Assembly (NCBI RefSeq): GCF_001423295.1
Contig: NZ_LMNG01000033.1
Location: 1-64,000, forward strand
Length of the DNA: 64,000 bases
Reading direction: 5' to 3'
Origin: Methylobacterium sp. Leaf112
GTDB taxonomy: Bacteria > Pseudomonadota > Alphaproteobacteria > Rhizobiales > Beijerinckiaceae
Part shown: in pieces, positions 54,815 to 62,507 of the stretch
Numbering within the stretch: position 1 is the first letter of the stretch
How the letters are laid out: every line of letters starts with the position of its first letter
Made by a program: the position numbers and the translations under genes
The notes under the pieces: model-generated
Database searches by the model: none
The model's input: the letters and a program-made list of their open reading frames with translations, nothing else
What the model was told of the DNA's origin: nothing

Positions 54815-54851
54815 ATGCATGTTTCCTAATCTTATGATGCATTTTCATGCA
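54815..54851 (-). promoter_or_regulatory. AT-rich region with three ATGCA boxes
   Basis: ATGCAT (54815-54820), ATGCAT (54837-54842) and ATGCA (54847-54851) lie in an AT-rich island 60-100 bp upstream of the 42-residue gene. They may be binding sites or promoter elements. Position and composition only. Confidence 0.35.
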
Positions 54852-54852
54852 A

Positions 54853-54884
54853 AAGCCTGGTCACTCGAACAGAGTGCCAGGCTT
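54853..54884 (-). terminator. Intrinsic terminator of the Arg/Tyr-rich gene
   Basis: AAGCCTGG-CACTC pairs with GAGTG-CCAGGCTT (one bulged T) around a GAACA loop. On the minus strand it ends in TTTT. It lies 61 bp after the stop of the gene at 54945. Confidence 0.85.
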
Positions 54885-54944
54885 TCGAGCGAAGCTATTC
54901 AGAGCGATGCTGCGGCGCCGACGAAAGCGCCACCGCGCCGGAGC

Positions 54945-55238
54945 TTAGTAGTAGAAGCGGCGCGGGCCGTAGAACGGACGCGCGCCATAGAAGCGACGCG
55001 GACCGTAGAACCGACGCGGGCCATAGAAGCGGCGACCGTAGTACGGACGACGGTAGAACGGGCGCGGACCGTAAAACCGGCGACGGTAGCCGTAGTACTG
55101 GACATTCTGGGCGACCGCGGGTGCGGCCTCGGTCTGCAAGGCGAGGGCAGGGCCGATGGGGGCGGCGGACGCGCCCTGCGGCGCCGTCGCGGCGAAGCCT
55201 AAGGCCAGCAACGCGGCCAGCACGAGTTTCCTGAGCAC
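54945..55238 (-). CDS. Secreted Arg/Tyr/Gly-rich repeat protein
   Basis: A 97-residue protein from GTG 55238 (GGGAG upstream). It has a signal peptide (about 1-25, ending QGASA), a short linker, and a C-terminal half made of RRFYGP/RPFYG-type repeats: about seven Phe-Tyr units, each flanked by Arg and Pro, ending RRFYY. It is strongly basic and aromatic. Proteins of this kind are common small secreted proteins in Methylobacterium-type genomes but have no assigned function. Binding to polyanions or surface display are possible. The gene has its own terminator. Confidence 0.75.
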   Translation of the reverse strand: MLRKLVLAALLALGFAATAPQGASAAPIGPALALQTEAAPAVAQNVQYYGYRRRFYGPRPFYRRPYYGRRFYGPRRFYGPRRFYGARPFYGPRRFYY

Positions 55239-55322
55239 GTTCTCAAACTCCCTGAGATAAGTCGGCAGGACGTGAAGCGCCGACGGTTCCGGAATCGGAC
55301 CCTGTCGCTTGAAACGCACGAA

Positions 55323-55342
55323 GCCCGGAAGTGTTGCCGGGC
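55323..55342 (-). terminator. Stem-loop after the DUF1508 gene
   Basis: GCCCGG at 55323-55328 pairs with CCGGGC at 55337-55342 around an 8-base loop. It lies 46 bp after the DUF1508 stop. The T-run is weak. Confidence 0.45.
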
Positions 55343-55388
55343 CGGATCCTTCCGGATGTCGGTTGAGTCAACGAAGCGTTCGGGTCGC

Positions 55389-55574
55389 TCAAGCGATCTT
55401 CATGGTCATGTCGACGATGGACGCCGCCTGGCTGCCCTTCACGAGGGCGATGCCGTGCTCGCAATCTTCCCGGCGCCCATAACCTTCGGCGGAGTCGGCC
55501 ACGACGTTGCCGTTCGTGGCGCGCAGGCGCCAACGCCAGTCGCCGGTCGCATCCCGATAGAGTTCGAACCGCAT
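55389..55574 (-). CDS. DUF1508 (YegP-like) small protein
   Basis: A 61-residue single YegP/DUF1508 repeat with the typical sequence RFELYRDATGDWRWRLRATN, GNVVADSAEGY and an acidic/Cys stretch (REDCEHGIALVK). YegP proteins have two such units; one unit is enough for dimers. The function of the family is unknown. ATG 55574 has GAGGA upstream and starts the family sequence; an earlier open frame to 55646 covers a terminator region and is rejected. Confidence 0.88.
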   Translation of the reverse strand: MRFELYRDATGDWRWRLRATNGNVVADSAEGYGRREDCEHGIALVKGSQAASIVDMTMKIA

Positions 55575-55650
55575 GGCATCCTCACGCTTCACGATCACGC
55601 CATGAGATGGCGTCGCGCGATTTCGCGGCAAGTGGTCCTTCCCCAAACGA

Positions 55651-55680
55651 AAACACCGCCCCGGAGACCCGGGGCGGTGT
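55651..55680 (-). terminator. Intrinsic terminator of the helicase gene
   Basis: ACACCGCCCC at 55653-55662 pairs with GGGGCGGTGT at 55671-55680 around GGAGACCC. Read on the minus strand, the stem is followed by TTTTCG. It lies 37 bp beyond the stop at 55717. Confidence 0.9.
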
Positions 55681-55716
55681 CGTCATGACGGACCGCAAGG
55701 CTCAGCGTGGAAGGAC

Positions 55717-57219
55717 TCAGCGCGGGAAACGGTCGAGCCAGCCGATGGTGCGGCCCTCGCCGGTGCCGGTGCCGGCACCCTGCGGGCGCGGCGTGCGCTG
55801 ACGGGTGTCGCTGCGGGGCTCGGAGCGGTTCTCCGAACCGTGAACGGCCGGACGGCGCTCGCCGCGAGCGTCCTGCGGGCGGGCCGCCCCATCCGGACGG
55901 GCGTTGCGACCGGGCGCGCCTTGGCCACCACGACCGCCTTCGCTGCGGCCCTGGCCCGGGCGTCCGCCACCGGGACGACCGCCGCCGGGACGCTGGCCCT
56001 GGCGCTGACCGGGACGCTGACCCTGGGGCGCCGGACGGCGCTCCTCGGCTTGGGCGGCATCCATGGCTTCCTGGCGCGACGGGGGCGTGAAGCCCTCGGG
56101 GAAGGCGCCGACGGGAATCTTCTGACGCGTGGTGCGCTCGATGTCCCGCAGGTAGGCCTTCTCCTCGTCGTTGCAGAACGAGATCGCGAGACCGTTGGCG
56201 CCGGCACGGGCCGTGCGGCCGATGCGGTGGACGTAGCTCTCCGGCACGTTCGGCAGATCGTAGTTGATGACGTGGCTCACGGCCTCGACGTCGATGCCGC
56301 GCGCGGCGATGTCGGTCGCGACCAGAACCCGGCACGAGCCGTCCTTAAAAGCGGCGAGCGCCCGCTCGCGCTGCGGCTGGGACTTGTTGCCGTGGATGGC
56401 GGAGGCGTTGATCGAGACTTTCTCCAGGCCACGCACCACGCGGTCGGCGCCATGCTTGGTCCGGGTGAAGACGAGGACGCGCTCGATCTTCGGATCCCGC
56501 AGGATGTGGTTGAGGAGGGCCTGCTTCGCACCCGTATGGGCGAAGATGACTTCCTGGGTGACGCGCTCGGCGGTGGTCGCCACGGGAGTGACGGCGACCT
56601 GGACCGGATCGCGAAGATACTGGTCGGCGAGGCCGGCGATGTTCTTCGGCATGGTGGCGGAGAAGAACAGGCTCTGACGCTCCTTCGGCAGCATCTTCAC
56701 GATGCGCTTGAGGGCATGGATGAAGCCGAGGTCGAGCATCTGGTCGGCCTCGTCGAGGACGAGGATCTCGACGGCCTCGAGGGTCAGCGAGCGGCGCTCG
56801 ATGAGGTCCATGAGGCGGCCCGGGGTGGCGACGAGGATGTCGACCCCGTTGGCCAGCGCCTTCTCCTGGCGGGAGATGGTGACGCCGCCGAACACCACGG
56901 TGTTGGTGAACGAAAGATGCCGGCCGTAATCCGAGAAGCTCTCGGCGATCTGGTTGGCGAGCTCGCGGGTGGGCGAGAGCACCAGCACGCGACAGCCGCG
57001 GCGGATGGCTTTCCGCGGGTTCTGGGCGAGGCGGTGCAGGATCGGCAACGCGAAGGCGGCCGTCTTGCCGGTGCCGGTCTGGGCGATGCCGCAGAGGTCG
57101 CGACCTTCCATGGCGGGGCGGAGGGCCTGGGCCTGGATCGGGGTCGGCGTCTTGTAGCCGGCCTCCTCCAGCGCCCGCAGCACGGGCTGGGCGAGGCCGA
57201 AATCGGTGAACTGGGTCAA
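55717..57219 (-). CDS. rhlE: DEAD-box RNA helicase, RhlE type
   Basis: A 500-residue cytoplasmic helicase. Motifs: Q-motif with PTPIQ, Walker A AQTGTGKT (46-53), PTRELA, ATPGR, DEAD (156-159), SAT, ARGIDVEAV and HRIGRTARAG. Residues after about 395 are a disordered tail rich in Gly, Arg, Pro and Gln (GQRPGQRQGQRPGGGRPGGG), which binds RNA. It unwinds short RNA duplexes, probably in ribosome assembly or cold adaptation. The most likely start is TTG 57219, as it gives the family N-terminus and no ATG or GTG is placed as well. A clean terminator follows. Confidence 0.92.
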   Translation of the reverse strand: MTQFTDFGLAQPVLRALEEAGYKTPTPIQAQALRPAMEGRDLCGIAQTGTGKTAAFALPILHRLAQNPRKAIRRGCRVLVLSPTRELANQIAESFSDYGRHLSFTNTVVFGGVTISRQEKALANGVDILVATPGRLMDLIERRSLTLEAVEILVLDEADQMLDLGFIHALKRIVKMLPKERQSLFFSATMPKNIAGLADQYLRDPVQVAVTPVATTAERVTQEVIFAHTGAKQALLNHILRDPKIERVLVFTRTKHGADRVVRGLEKVSINASAIHGNKSQPQRERALAAFKDGSCRVLVATDIAARGIDVEAVSHVINYDLPNVPESYVHRIGRTARAGANGLAISFCNDEEKAYLRDIERTTRQKIPVGAFPEGFTPPSRQEAMDAAQAEERRPAPQGQRPGQRQGQRPGGGRPGGGRPGQGRSEGGRGGQGAPGRNARPDGAARPQDARGERRPAVHGSENRSEPRSDTRQRTPRPQGAGTGTGEGRTIGWLDRFPR

Positions 57220-57495
57220 GTCTTATCTTTCAAGGCAGCGGGACCGTGGCGCACGCCATCCAACGATGGTCGGTACGCAGATCGATTGCGAATCGGTCCG
57301 TTGAGCTGGAGCCGCCCGCGTGCCGGGGCAGTCCGGGTGCATGCACGTTGAAGAGAGGGGCTCAGGTCGGTCGGAATTCGCGCGTAGCGACCCGTCGATC
57401 CGTCACGCAGCCCTCTCAAGCGGAACCATGACGGCCGCTGACGCTGCATCCGCGATATGCGTGTTCGCGGATGCGAAGTCAATCCTCGAATCCGC

Positions 57496-58392
57496 TCAGG
57501 CAGTTGGCGGTGCGCGCAGGTGGGCCACGAAGTCCCGCGCGAAGGCGGGTAGGGCGGAGAGCGTCCGCACGCAGATGGTCAGATCGCGCACCGCCCAAGG
57601 ATCGAGGAGCGGCACGACCGCGATGGCCATGGTGCGGGCCGCGCGGGCGGCGGTGGTCTCCGGCACGATGCCGAGGCCGACGCCGCACTCGACGAGGCGG
57701 CACACGGCATCGAAGCTGCGCAACTGGACCCGCAACCGCATGGGCCGCCCCGTCCGCGCCGCCTTGTCGGCGAGAAAGCGAGTGAGGGCGCTCGTCCGGT
57801 CGAGGCCGACGAGGTCGTGCTCCAGCACGTCGGCGAACGCCACGGCCGGGTGGTCGCGCAAGGCATGGCCGCCGCCCGCCACGACGACGAAACGGTCCTG
57901 CCGGAACGGGTAGGTTTCGAGGGCGCCGGTGTCGACGGTGCCGGCCACGATGCCGAGGTCGGCGCCGCCCTCCGCCACGAGGCCGACGATCTCGTCCGAC
58001 GTCCGCTCCTCGATGTCGACGCTGACCCCGGTCTGGCGGGCGAGGAAGGCGCTCAGTACCTCGGGCAGGAACTCGGTCAGGGCGTTGGTGTTCGACAGGA
58101 CCCGGATCTGACCGACGGTGCCGCCGGAGAAGCCCGCGAGCTCGCCCTGCATCCGGTCTATCCCATCGAGGAGATCGCGCGCGTGGGCCAGGAGCGTGCG
58201 CCCGGCGGGCGTCGTGGTCACGCCTTGCCGGCCGCGTGTGAGGAGGGCGGCGCCGAGCGACACTTCCATGGCGCGGATGCGGGCCGAGGCGGCCGCCAGC
58301 GCGAGGTTGGCCCGTGCCGCCCCGTGGGTGATGGAGCCGGCCTCGACCACGTGGCGGAACAGGCCGAGATCGACGAGATCGAAGCGCATCAT
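57496..58392 (-). CDS. LysR-family transcriptional regulator
   Basis: This 298-residue protein has an N-terminal winged helix-turn-helix (about 5-65, DLVDLGLFRHVVEAGSITHG) and a LysR substrate-binding domain (about 90-290). The effector is unknown. It is divergent from ftsB with 66 bp between starts, which is too short for many separate elements, so it may affect ftsB/pdh expression or only share the space. The 276-bp region 57220-57495 between its stop and rhlE has no gene and should carry the rhlE promoter and leader. Confidence 0.9.
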   Translation of the reverse strand: MMRFDLVDLGLFRHVVEAGSITHGAARANLALAAASARIRAMEVSLGAALLTRGRQGVTTTPAGRTLLAHARDLLDGIDRMQGELAGFSGGTVGQIRVLSNTNALTEFLPEVLSAFLARQTGVSVDIEERTSDEIVGLVAEGGADLGIVAGTVDTGALETYPFRQDRFVVVAGGGHALRDHPAVAFADVLEHDLVGLDRTSALTRFLADKAARTGRPMRLRVQLRSFDAVCRLVECGVGLGIVPETTAARAARTMAIAVVPLLDPWAVRDLTICVRTLSALPAFARDFVAHLRAPPTA

Positions 58393-58458
58393 CGCGCCGT
58401 GTCCCCGCCCATGCCTCGCGAAAAGACTTTCTTAACCCTGCGGCGCGATGGTCTGACC

Positions 58459-58770
58459 ATGGTGATCCGTCGTCGCGTCCGTTCCGTGCTGATGCCCCTG
58501 GCGTTGTACGCCGTCTCGGGGCTCGTCGTCGGCTATTTCGTGCATCAGGCCGAGGGCGGCAATCGCGGCCTCGAAGCGAAGCGCGCCCTGAAGATCCAGG
58601 CCTACGGCCTCAATCAGGAACTCGCCGCCGTGAAGGCCGATCGGGCCGAGTGGGAGCACCGCGTCACCCTGCTGCGCAGCGAGCAGATCGACCGCGACCT
58701 CCTCGAGGAGCGGGCACGCGTCGTCCTCGGCCGGGTCCACGCCAACGATGTGGTGGTCATCAATCCGTAG
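58459..58770 (+). CDS. ftsB: Septum formation initiator FtsB
   Basis: A 103-residue division protein with a short basic cytosolic start, one membrane helix (about 10-29, LMPLALYAVSGLVVGYFVHQ) and a periplasmic coiled coil (about 35-85) carrying ERARVVLGRVHANDVVVI. FtsB links FtsL and FtsQ in the divisome. ATG 58459 is chosen; ATG 58410 in the same frame would add 16 residues and has no better ribosome site. Its place just before the pyruvate dehydrogenase genes is usual in alphaproteobacteria. Confidence 0.88.
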   Translation: MVIRRRVRSVLMPLALYAVSGLVVGYFVHQAEGGNRGLEAKRALKIQAYGLNQELAAVKADRAEWEHRVTLLRSEQIDRDLLEERARVVLGRVHANDVVVINP

Positions 58771-58908
58771 CCCTGTTCCGCCGCTTCGCCAGGCGGCGAT
58801 GGAGCGCACCTGACAACCGTTCCGATCTGTCGGGCGGCCGATCTCGCTTTCCGAAAACACGTGTCCTAGAACCTCCGGGAGAACAGACGGTCCCCGGGGA
58901 GAGAGCCG

Positions 58909-59967
58909 ATGGATTCCGCAACCGAGGCGGGCCAGCCCAAATCCGATCCGACGCCGTCGGAGGCCGGCAGCCACGCGCCGGCGCCGAACACGCCGCAATT
59001 CACCCGCGACGAAGACCTCCACGCCTATCACGAGATGCTGCTCATCCGTCGCTTCGAGGAGAAGGCGGGACAGCTCTACGGCATGGGCCTCATCGGCGGG
59101 TTCTGTCACCTCTATATCGGCCAGGAGGCCGTCGTCATCGGCATGCAGATGGCCTCCATCGACGGCGATCAGGTCATCACCGGCTACCGCGACCACGGTC
59201 ACATGCTCGCCTGCGGCATGGACCCGAAGGGCGTGATGGCGGAACTCACCGGCCGTCGCGGAGGCTATTCCCGCGGAAAAGGCGGGTCGATGCACATGTT
59301 CAGTCGCGAAAAACAGTTCTTCGGCGGGCATGGCATCGTCGGCGCGCAGGTGTCCCTCGGCACGGGCCTCGCCTTCGCGGACGCCTACAGGAAGAACGGC
59401 CAGGTCAGCCTGACCTACATGGGTGATGGCGCGGCCAACCAGGGGCAGGTCTACGAGAGCTTCAACATGGCGCAGCTGTGGAAGCTGCCCGTGGTCTACG
59501 TCATCGAGAACAATCGCTACGCCATGGGTACCTCCGTCGCCCGCGCCTCGGCGCAGACGGACTTCTCGAAGCGCGGCATCTCGTTCGGCATTCCGGGCGA
59601 ACAGGTCGACGGGATGGATGTGCGCACCGTCCGCGAGGCGGCCGCGCGGGCCATCGAGCACGCCCGCTCGGGCGAGGGTCCCTACATCCTGGAGATGCAG
59701 ACCTACCGCTATCGCGGCCATTCCATGTCGGATCCGGCGAAATACCGGACCAAGGACGAGGTTTCGAAGATGCGCGACGAGCACGACCCCATCGAGATGG
59801 TGCGCAAGCGCCTGATCGAGGCGCACGGCGTGCCCGAAGCGGATCTGAAGGCCACCGACGCGAAGGTGCGCGAGACGGTCAACGACGCGGCCGAGTTCGC
59901 CACCCACGATCCCGAGCCCGATCCCGCCGAGCTGTGGACGGATATTTTGCTGGAAGCGCGCGCCTGA
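58909..59967 (+). CDS. pdhA: Pyruvate dehydrogenase E1 alpha
   Basis: This 352-residue subunit binds thiamine diphosphate and decarboxylates pyruvate together with PdhB. Seen are GGFCHLYIGQEAVVIGMQ, the Ser/His loop RGGYSRGKGGSMHMFSR, GHGIVGAQV, and the ThDP motif GDGAANQGQVYESFNMAQLW with NRYAMGTSVAR. The first 40 residues are Pro/Ser-rich and extra, as in rhizobial PdhA. A good GGGGAGAG ribosome site lies before ATG 58909. It is the first gene of the pdh operon, 138 bp after ftsB. Confidence 0.97.
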   Translation: MDSATEAGQPKSDPTPSEAGSHAPAPNTPQFTRDEDLHAYHEMLLIRRFEEKAGQLYGMGLIGGFCHLYIGQEAVVIGMQMASIDGDQVITGYRDHGHMLACGMDPKGVMAELTGRRGGYSRGKGGSMHMFSREKQFFGGHGIVGAQVSLGTGLAFADAYRKNGQVSLTYMGDGAANQGQVYESFNMAQLWKLPVVYVIENNRYAMGTSVARASAQTDFSKRGISFGIPGEQVDGMDVRTVREAAARAIEHARSGEGPYILEMQTYRYRGHSMSDPAKYRTKDEVSKMRDEHDPIEMVRKRLIEAHGVPEADLKATDAKVRETVNDAAEFATHDPEPDPAELWTDILLEARA

Positions 59968-60016
59968 CCCGCGAGTCCCCGGACCGCGCCCCTCCTTCTC
60001 GATCGACGAGTCTTTC

Positions 60017-61453
60017 ATGGCGACCGACATCCTGATGCCCGCCCTGTCTCCGACCATGGAGGAGGGCAAGCTGGCGAAGTGGCTGAAGAAGGAGGGCGAT
60101 CCGGTGAAATCCGGCGACGTGCTCGCCGAGATCGAGACCGATAAGGCGACCATGGAGGTCGAGGCCATCGACGAGGGCGTGCTCGCCAAGATACTCGTCG
60201 CGGAGGGCAGCGAGGGCGTGAAGGTCAACACGCCCATCGCGATCATCACCGCCGAGGGCGAAGACGTCTCGGCCGCTTCCGCGCCGAAGCCCGCCGCCAA
60301 CACCCCGGCCCAGGGGGCACCGACGCCGACGATGCAGGCGGAAGGGCAGGCGGATGCCCCCGCCGCGACGGCGAAGAGCGGCGACGACGCTCAGAGGGCG
60401 CCGGCGGCCCCCGCCACCATCACCAACAAGGCGCCCGCCCCGGTGATGGCCGAGTTCCCCGAGGGCACCGAGATGGTCACCATGACCGTCCGCGAGGCCC
60501 TGCGCGACGCCATGGCGGAAGAGATGCGCGGCGACGATTCCGTCTTCGTCATGGGCGAGGAGGTCGCCGAGTACCAGGGCGCCTACAAGATCACGCAAGG
60601 GCTGCTGCAGGAATTCGGCGCGCGTCGGGTCGTCGATACCCCGATCACCGAGCACGGCTTCGCCGGCATCGGCGTCGGCGCTGCGTTCACGGGTCTGCGT
60701 CCCATCGTCGAGTTCATGACCTTCAACTTCGCCATGCAGGCCATCGACCACATTATCAATTCGGCGGCCAAGACCCTCTATATGTCCGGCGGACAGCTCG
60801 GCTGTCCCATCGTGTTCCGCGGCCCCAACGGTGCTGCCGCCCGCGTCGGCGCCCAGCACAGCCACGATTACTCTGCGTGGTACTCCAACGTGCCCGGCCT
60901 CAAAGTCATCGCGCCCTACACGGCGTCCGACGCCAAGGGCCTGCTCAAGGCGGCGATCCGCGACCCGAACCCGATCATCTTCCTCGAGAACGAGATCCTC
61001 TACGGCCAGAGCTTCCCGGTGCCGAAGCTCGACGATTTCGTCCTGCCCATCGGCAAGGCGCGCATCCACCGCCCCGGCACGGACGTCACCATCGTGTCGT
61101 TCTCCATTGGCATGACCTACGCCCTCAAGGCGGCGCAGGCGCTCGCCGAACAGGGCATCGAGGCGGAGGTCATCGACCTGCGCACCCTTCGGCCCATGGA
61201 CACCGAGACGGTGGTGGAATCGGTGAAGAAGACCGGCCGCTGCGTCACCGTGGAGGAAGGTTTTCCGCAATCCGGCATCGGCGCCGAGATCGTCGCGCGG
61301 CTCATGGTCGACGCCTTCGACTACCTCGACGCCCCGGTCCTGCGCGTCACCGGCAAGGACGTGCCGATGCCGTACGCGGCCAACCTCGAAAAACTCGCCC
61401 TGCCCAACGTCGCCGAGGTGATCGAGGCGGTGAAAGCGGTCTGCTACCGCTAA
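60017..61453 (+). CDS. pdhB: Pyruvate dehydrogenase E1 beta with N-terminal lipoyl domain
   Basis: This 478-residue protein is the beta partner of E1. Residues 1-80 form a lipoyl domain with the attachment Lys43 (EIETDKATMEVEA), then an Ala/Pro/Gln linker (about 88-145), then the transketolase-like domain (about 150-475; VMGEEVAEYQGAYKITQGL, ARVGAQHSHDYSAW). E1 beta normally lacks a lipoyl domain; its presence is known in Rhizobiales. The domain is almost identical to that of PdhC in the same operon. The start lies 49 bp after pdhA. Confidence 0.97.
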   Translation: MATDILMPALSPTMEEGKLAKWLKKEGDPVKSGDVLAEIETDKATMEVEAIDEGVLAKILVAEGSEGVKVNTPIAIITAEGEDVSAASAPKPAANTPAQGAPTPTMQAEGQADAPAATAKSGDDAQRAPAAPATITNKAPAPVMAEFPEGTEMVTMTVREALRDAMAEEMRGDDSVFVMGEEVAEYQGAYKITQGLLQEFGARRVVDTPITEHGFAGIGVGAAFTGLRPIVEFMTFNFAMQAIDHIINSAAKTLYMSGGQLGCPIVFRGPNGAAARVGAQHSHDYSAWYSNVPGLKVIAPYTASDAKGLLKAAIRDPNPIIFLENEILYGQSFPVPKLDDFVLPIGKARIHRPGTDVTIVSFSIGMTYALKAAQALAEQGIEAEVIDLRTLRPMDTETVVESVKKTGRCVTVEEGFPQSGIGAEIVARLMVDAFDYLDAPVLRVTGKDVPMPYAANLEKLALPNVAEVIEAVKAVCYR

Positions 61454-61560
61454 GCAGGTTCGCGTTGGCAAGCCAACGCTTCACCCAGCTTAGCTCCTTG
61501 ATCTGTCGCAGGTTTTCGACGCAAAACCGGTGACCACTTTTGCGAAACCTGCTTAGGGTA
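61451..61560. repeat. Rhizobial-type intergenic palindrome
   Basis: TAAGCAGGTT at the left end pairs with AACCTGCTTA at the right. Inside, GCAAAACCGGTGACCACTTT and TTTTGCGAAACCTGC belong to a repeat found between genes throughout the Rhizobiales. It begins at the pdhB stop codon and lies in the middle of the pdh operon. Confidence 0.85.
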
Positions 61561-61613
61561 GCTGGATGCGTCCCCCGGGGTGAGGTGGGCCAACGCTTTC
61601 GTTCGGACAGGAC

Positions 61614-61889
61614 ATGACGAAGACCTTCGTGGAACTCTCCGCCCCTCCGGATGCCATCGAGAATGGCGGCATCGAGGTCCTGCGTGCCGCCGTCGTGGAC
61701 GGCGCGGTCAGCGTGGCCCTGCGCCGCTCGTTCGACGATCCGGCGACTTGGGGCCGCCTGCTCATCGATCTCGCCCGGCAGGCGGCGCGGACCTACGCCC
61801 TGGAGACCGAGATGTCGGACGAGGAAGCCTTCGAGCGTATCCGCGCCGGGTGGGAGGCCGAGGGTCTCGATCCCGGCGATCTGAACTAG
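61614..61889 (+). CDS. DUF5076 protein in the pdh operon
   Basis: A 91-residue soluble acidic protein (FVELSAPPDAIENGGIEVLR, PATWGRLLIDLARQAARTYA, MSDEEAFERIRAGWEAE) of a family often found beside pdhB and pdhC in alphaproteobacteria. Function is unknown; a complex-associated or regulatory role is suggested only by its place. GGACAGGAC precedes ATG 61614. Confidence 0.82.
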   Translation: MTKTFVELSAPPDAIENGGIEVLRAAVVDGAVSVALRRSFDDPATWGRLLIDLARQAARTYALETEMSDEEAFERIRAGWEAEGLDPGDLN

Positions 61890-61903
61890 CGGGGGGATTC
61901 AGC

Positions 61904-62503
61904 ATGGCCGAGGCCGCGTTCCGCCGGGCCACCTACGCCGATCTCGAAGCCGTGCCGGATCATCTCGTGGCCGAGATCGTCGACGGCACCCTTGAGACGC
62001 ATCCAAGGCCGCGCCCGCGGCATGCCATGGCGGCGGCGGGCTTGGCGGCCGAACTCGGCCACCCCTTCGGTCGCGGACGTGGGGGGCCGGGCGGCTGGAT
62101 CTTCATGGTCGAGCCGGAGCTTCACCTGGGGTCCCACGTCGTGGTGCCGGATCTGGCAGGATGGCGCCGCGAACGCCTCTCCGCCGAGCCGGAGACCGCC
62201 TATATCGAGACCCCGCCGGACTGGGTCTGCGAGATCCTTTCGCCCGCCACCGCGCGCCTCGATCGCGGCCCCAAGCGCCGCATCTACGCGGAGGCCGGTG
62301 TCGGCTATCTCTGGCTCCTCGATCCCGGCGACGGGGTGCTCGAAGCCTTCGCGCTCACCGGTCGGCAATGGCTTCTTCTCGGAACGGTCGAGCGCGGCGA
62401 GACCGTGGGCCTCCCGCCGTTCGACGCCGTCCCGTTCCCCCTCGACAGCCTGTTTCCCTTCGACGATCCGGCCGCCCCGCCGCCCCCCTCGCTCGAGACC
62501 TGA
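61904..62503 (+). CDS. Uma2-family (DUF820) restriction-endonuclease-like protein
   Basis: A 199-residue protein of the PD-(D/E)xK fold: FRRATYADLEAVPDHLVAEI, then VVPDLAGWRRERL (Asp) and PDWVCEILSPATARLDRGPKR (Glu and Lys), with YLWLLDPGDGVLEAF. Uma2 proteins are plentiful in bacteria but their substrate is unproven. GGGGGGA precedes ATG 61904. The gene lies 14 bp after DUF5076 and 4 bp before pdhC, so it is co-transcribed with the dehydrogenase genes, an odd place for a nuclease fold. It may be a recent insertion. Confidence 0.88.
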   Translation: MAEAAFRRATYADLEAVPDHLVAEIVDGTLETHPRPRPRHAMAAAGLAAELGHPFGRGRGGPGGWIFMVEPELHLGSHVVVPDLAGWRRERLSAEPETAYIETPPDWVCEILSPATARLDRGPKRRIYAEAGVGYLWLLDPGDGVLEAFALTGRQWLLLGTVERGETVGLPPFDAVPFPLDSLFPFDDPAAPPPPSLET

Positions 62504-62507
62504 TGCC

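Noticed and set aside
55575..55646. Longer start for the DUF1508 gene
   Set aside because: The extra 24 codons lack family similarity and their start abuts the helicase terminator; ATG 55574 has the ribosome site.
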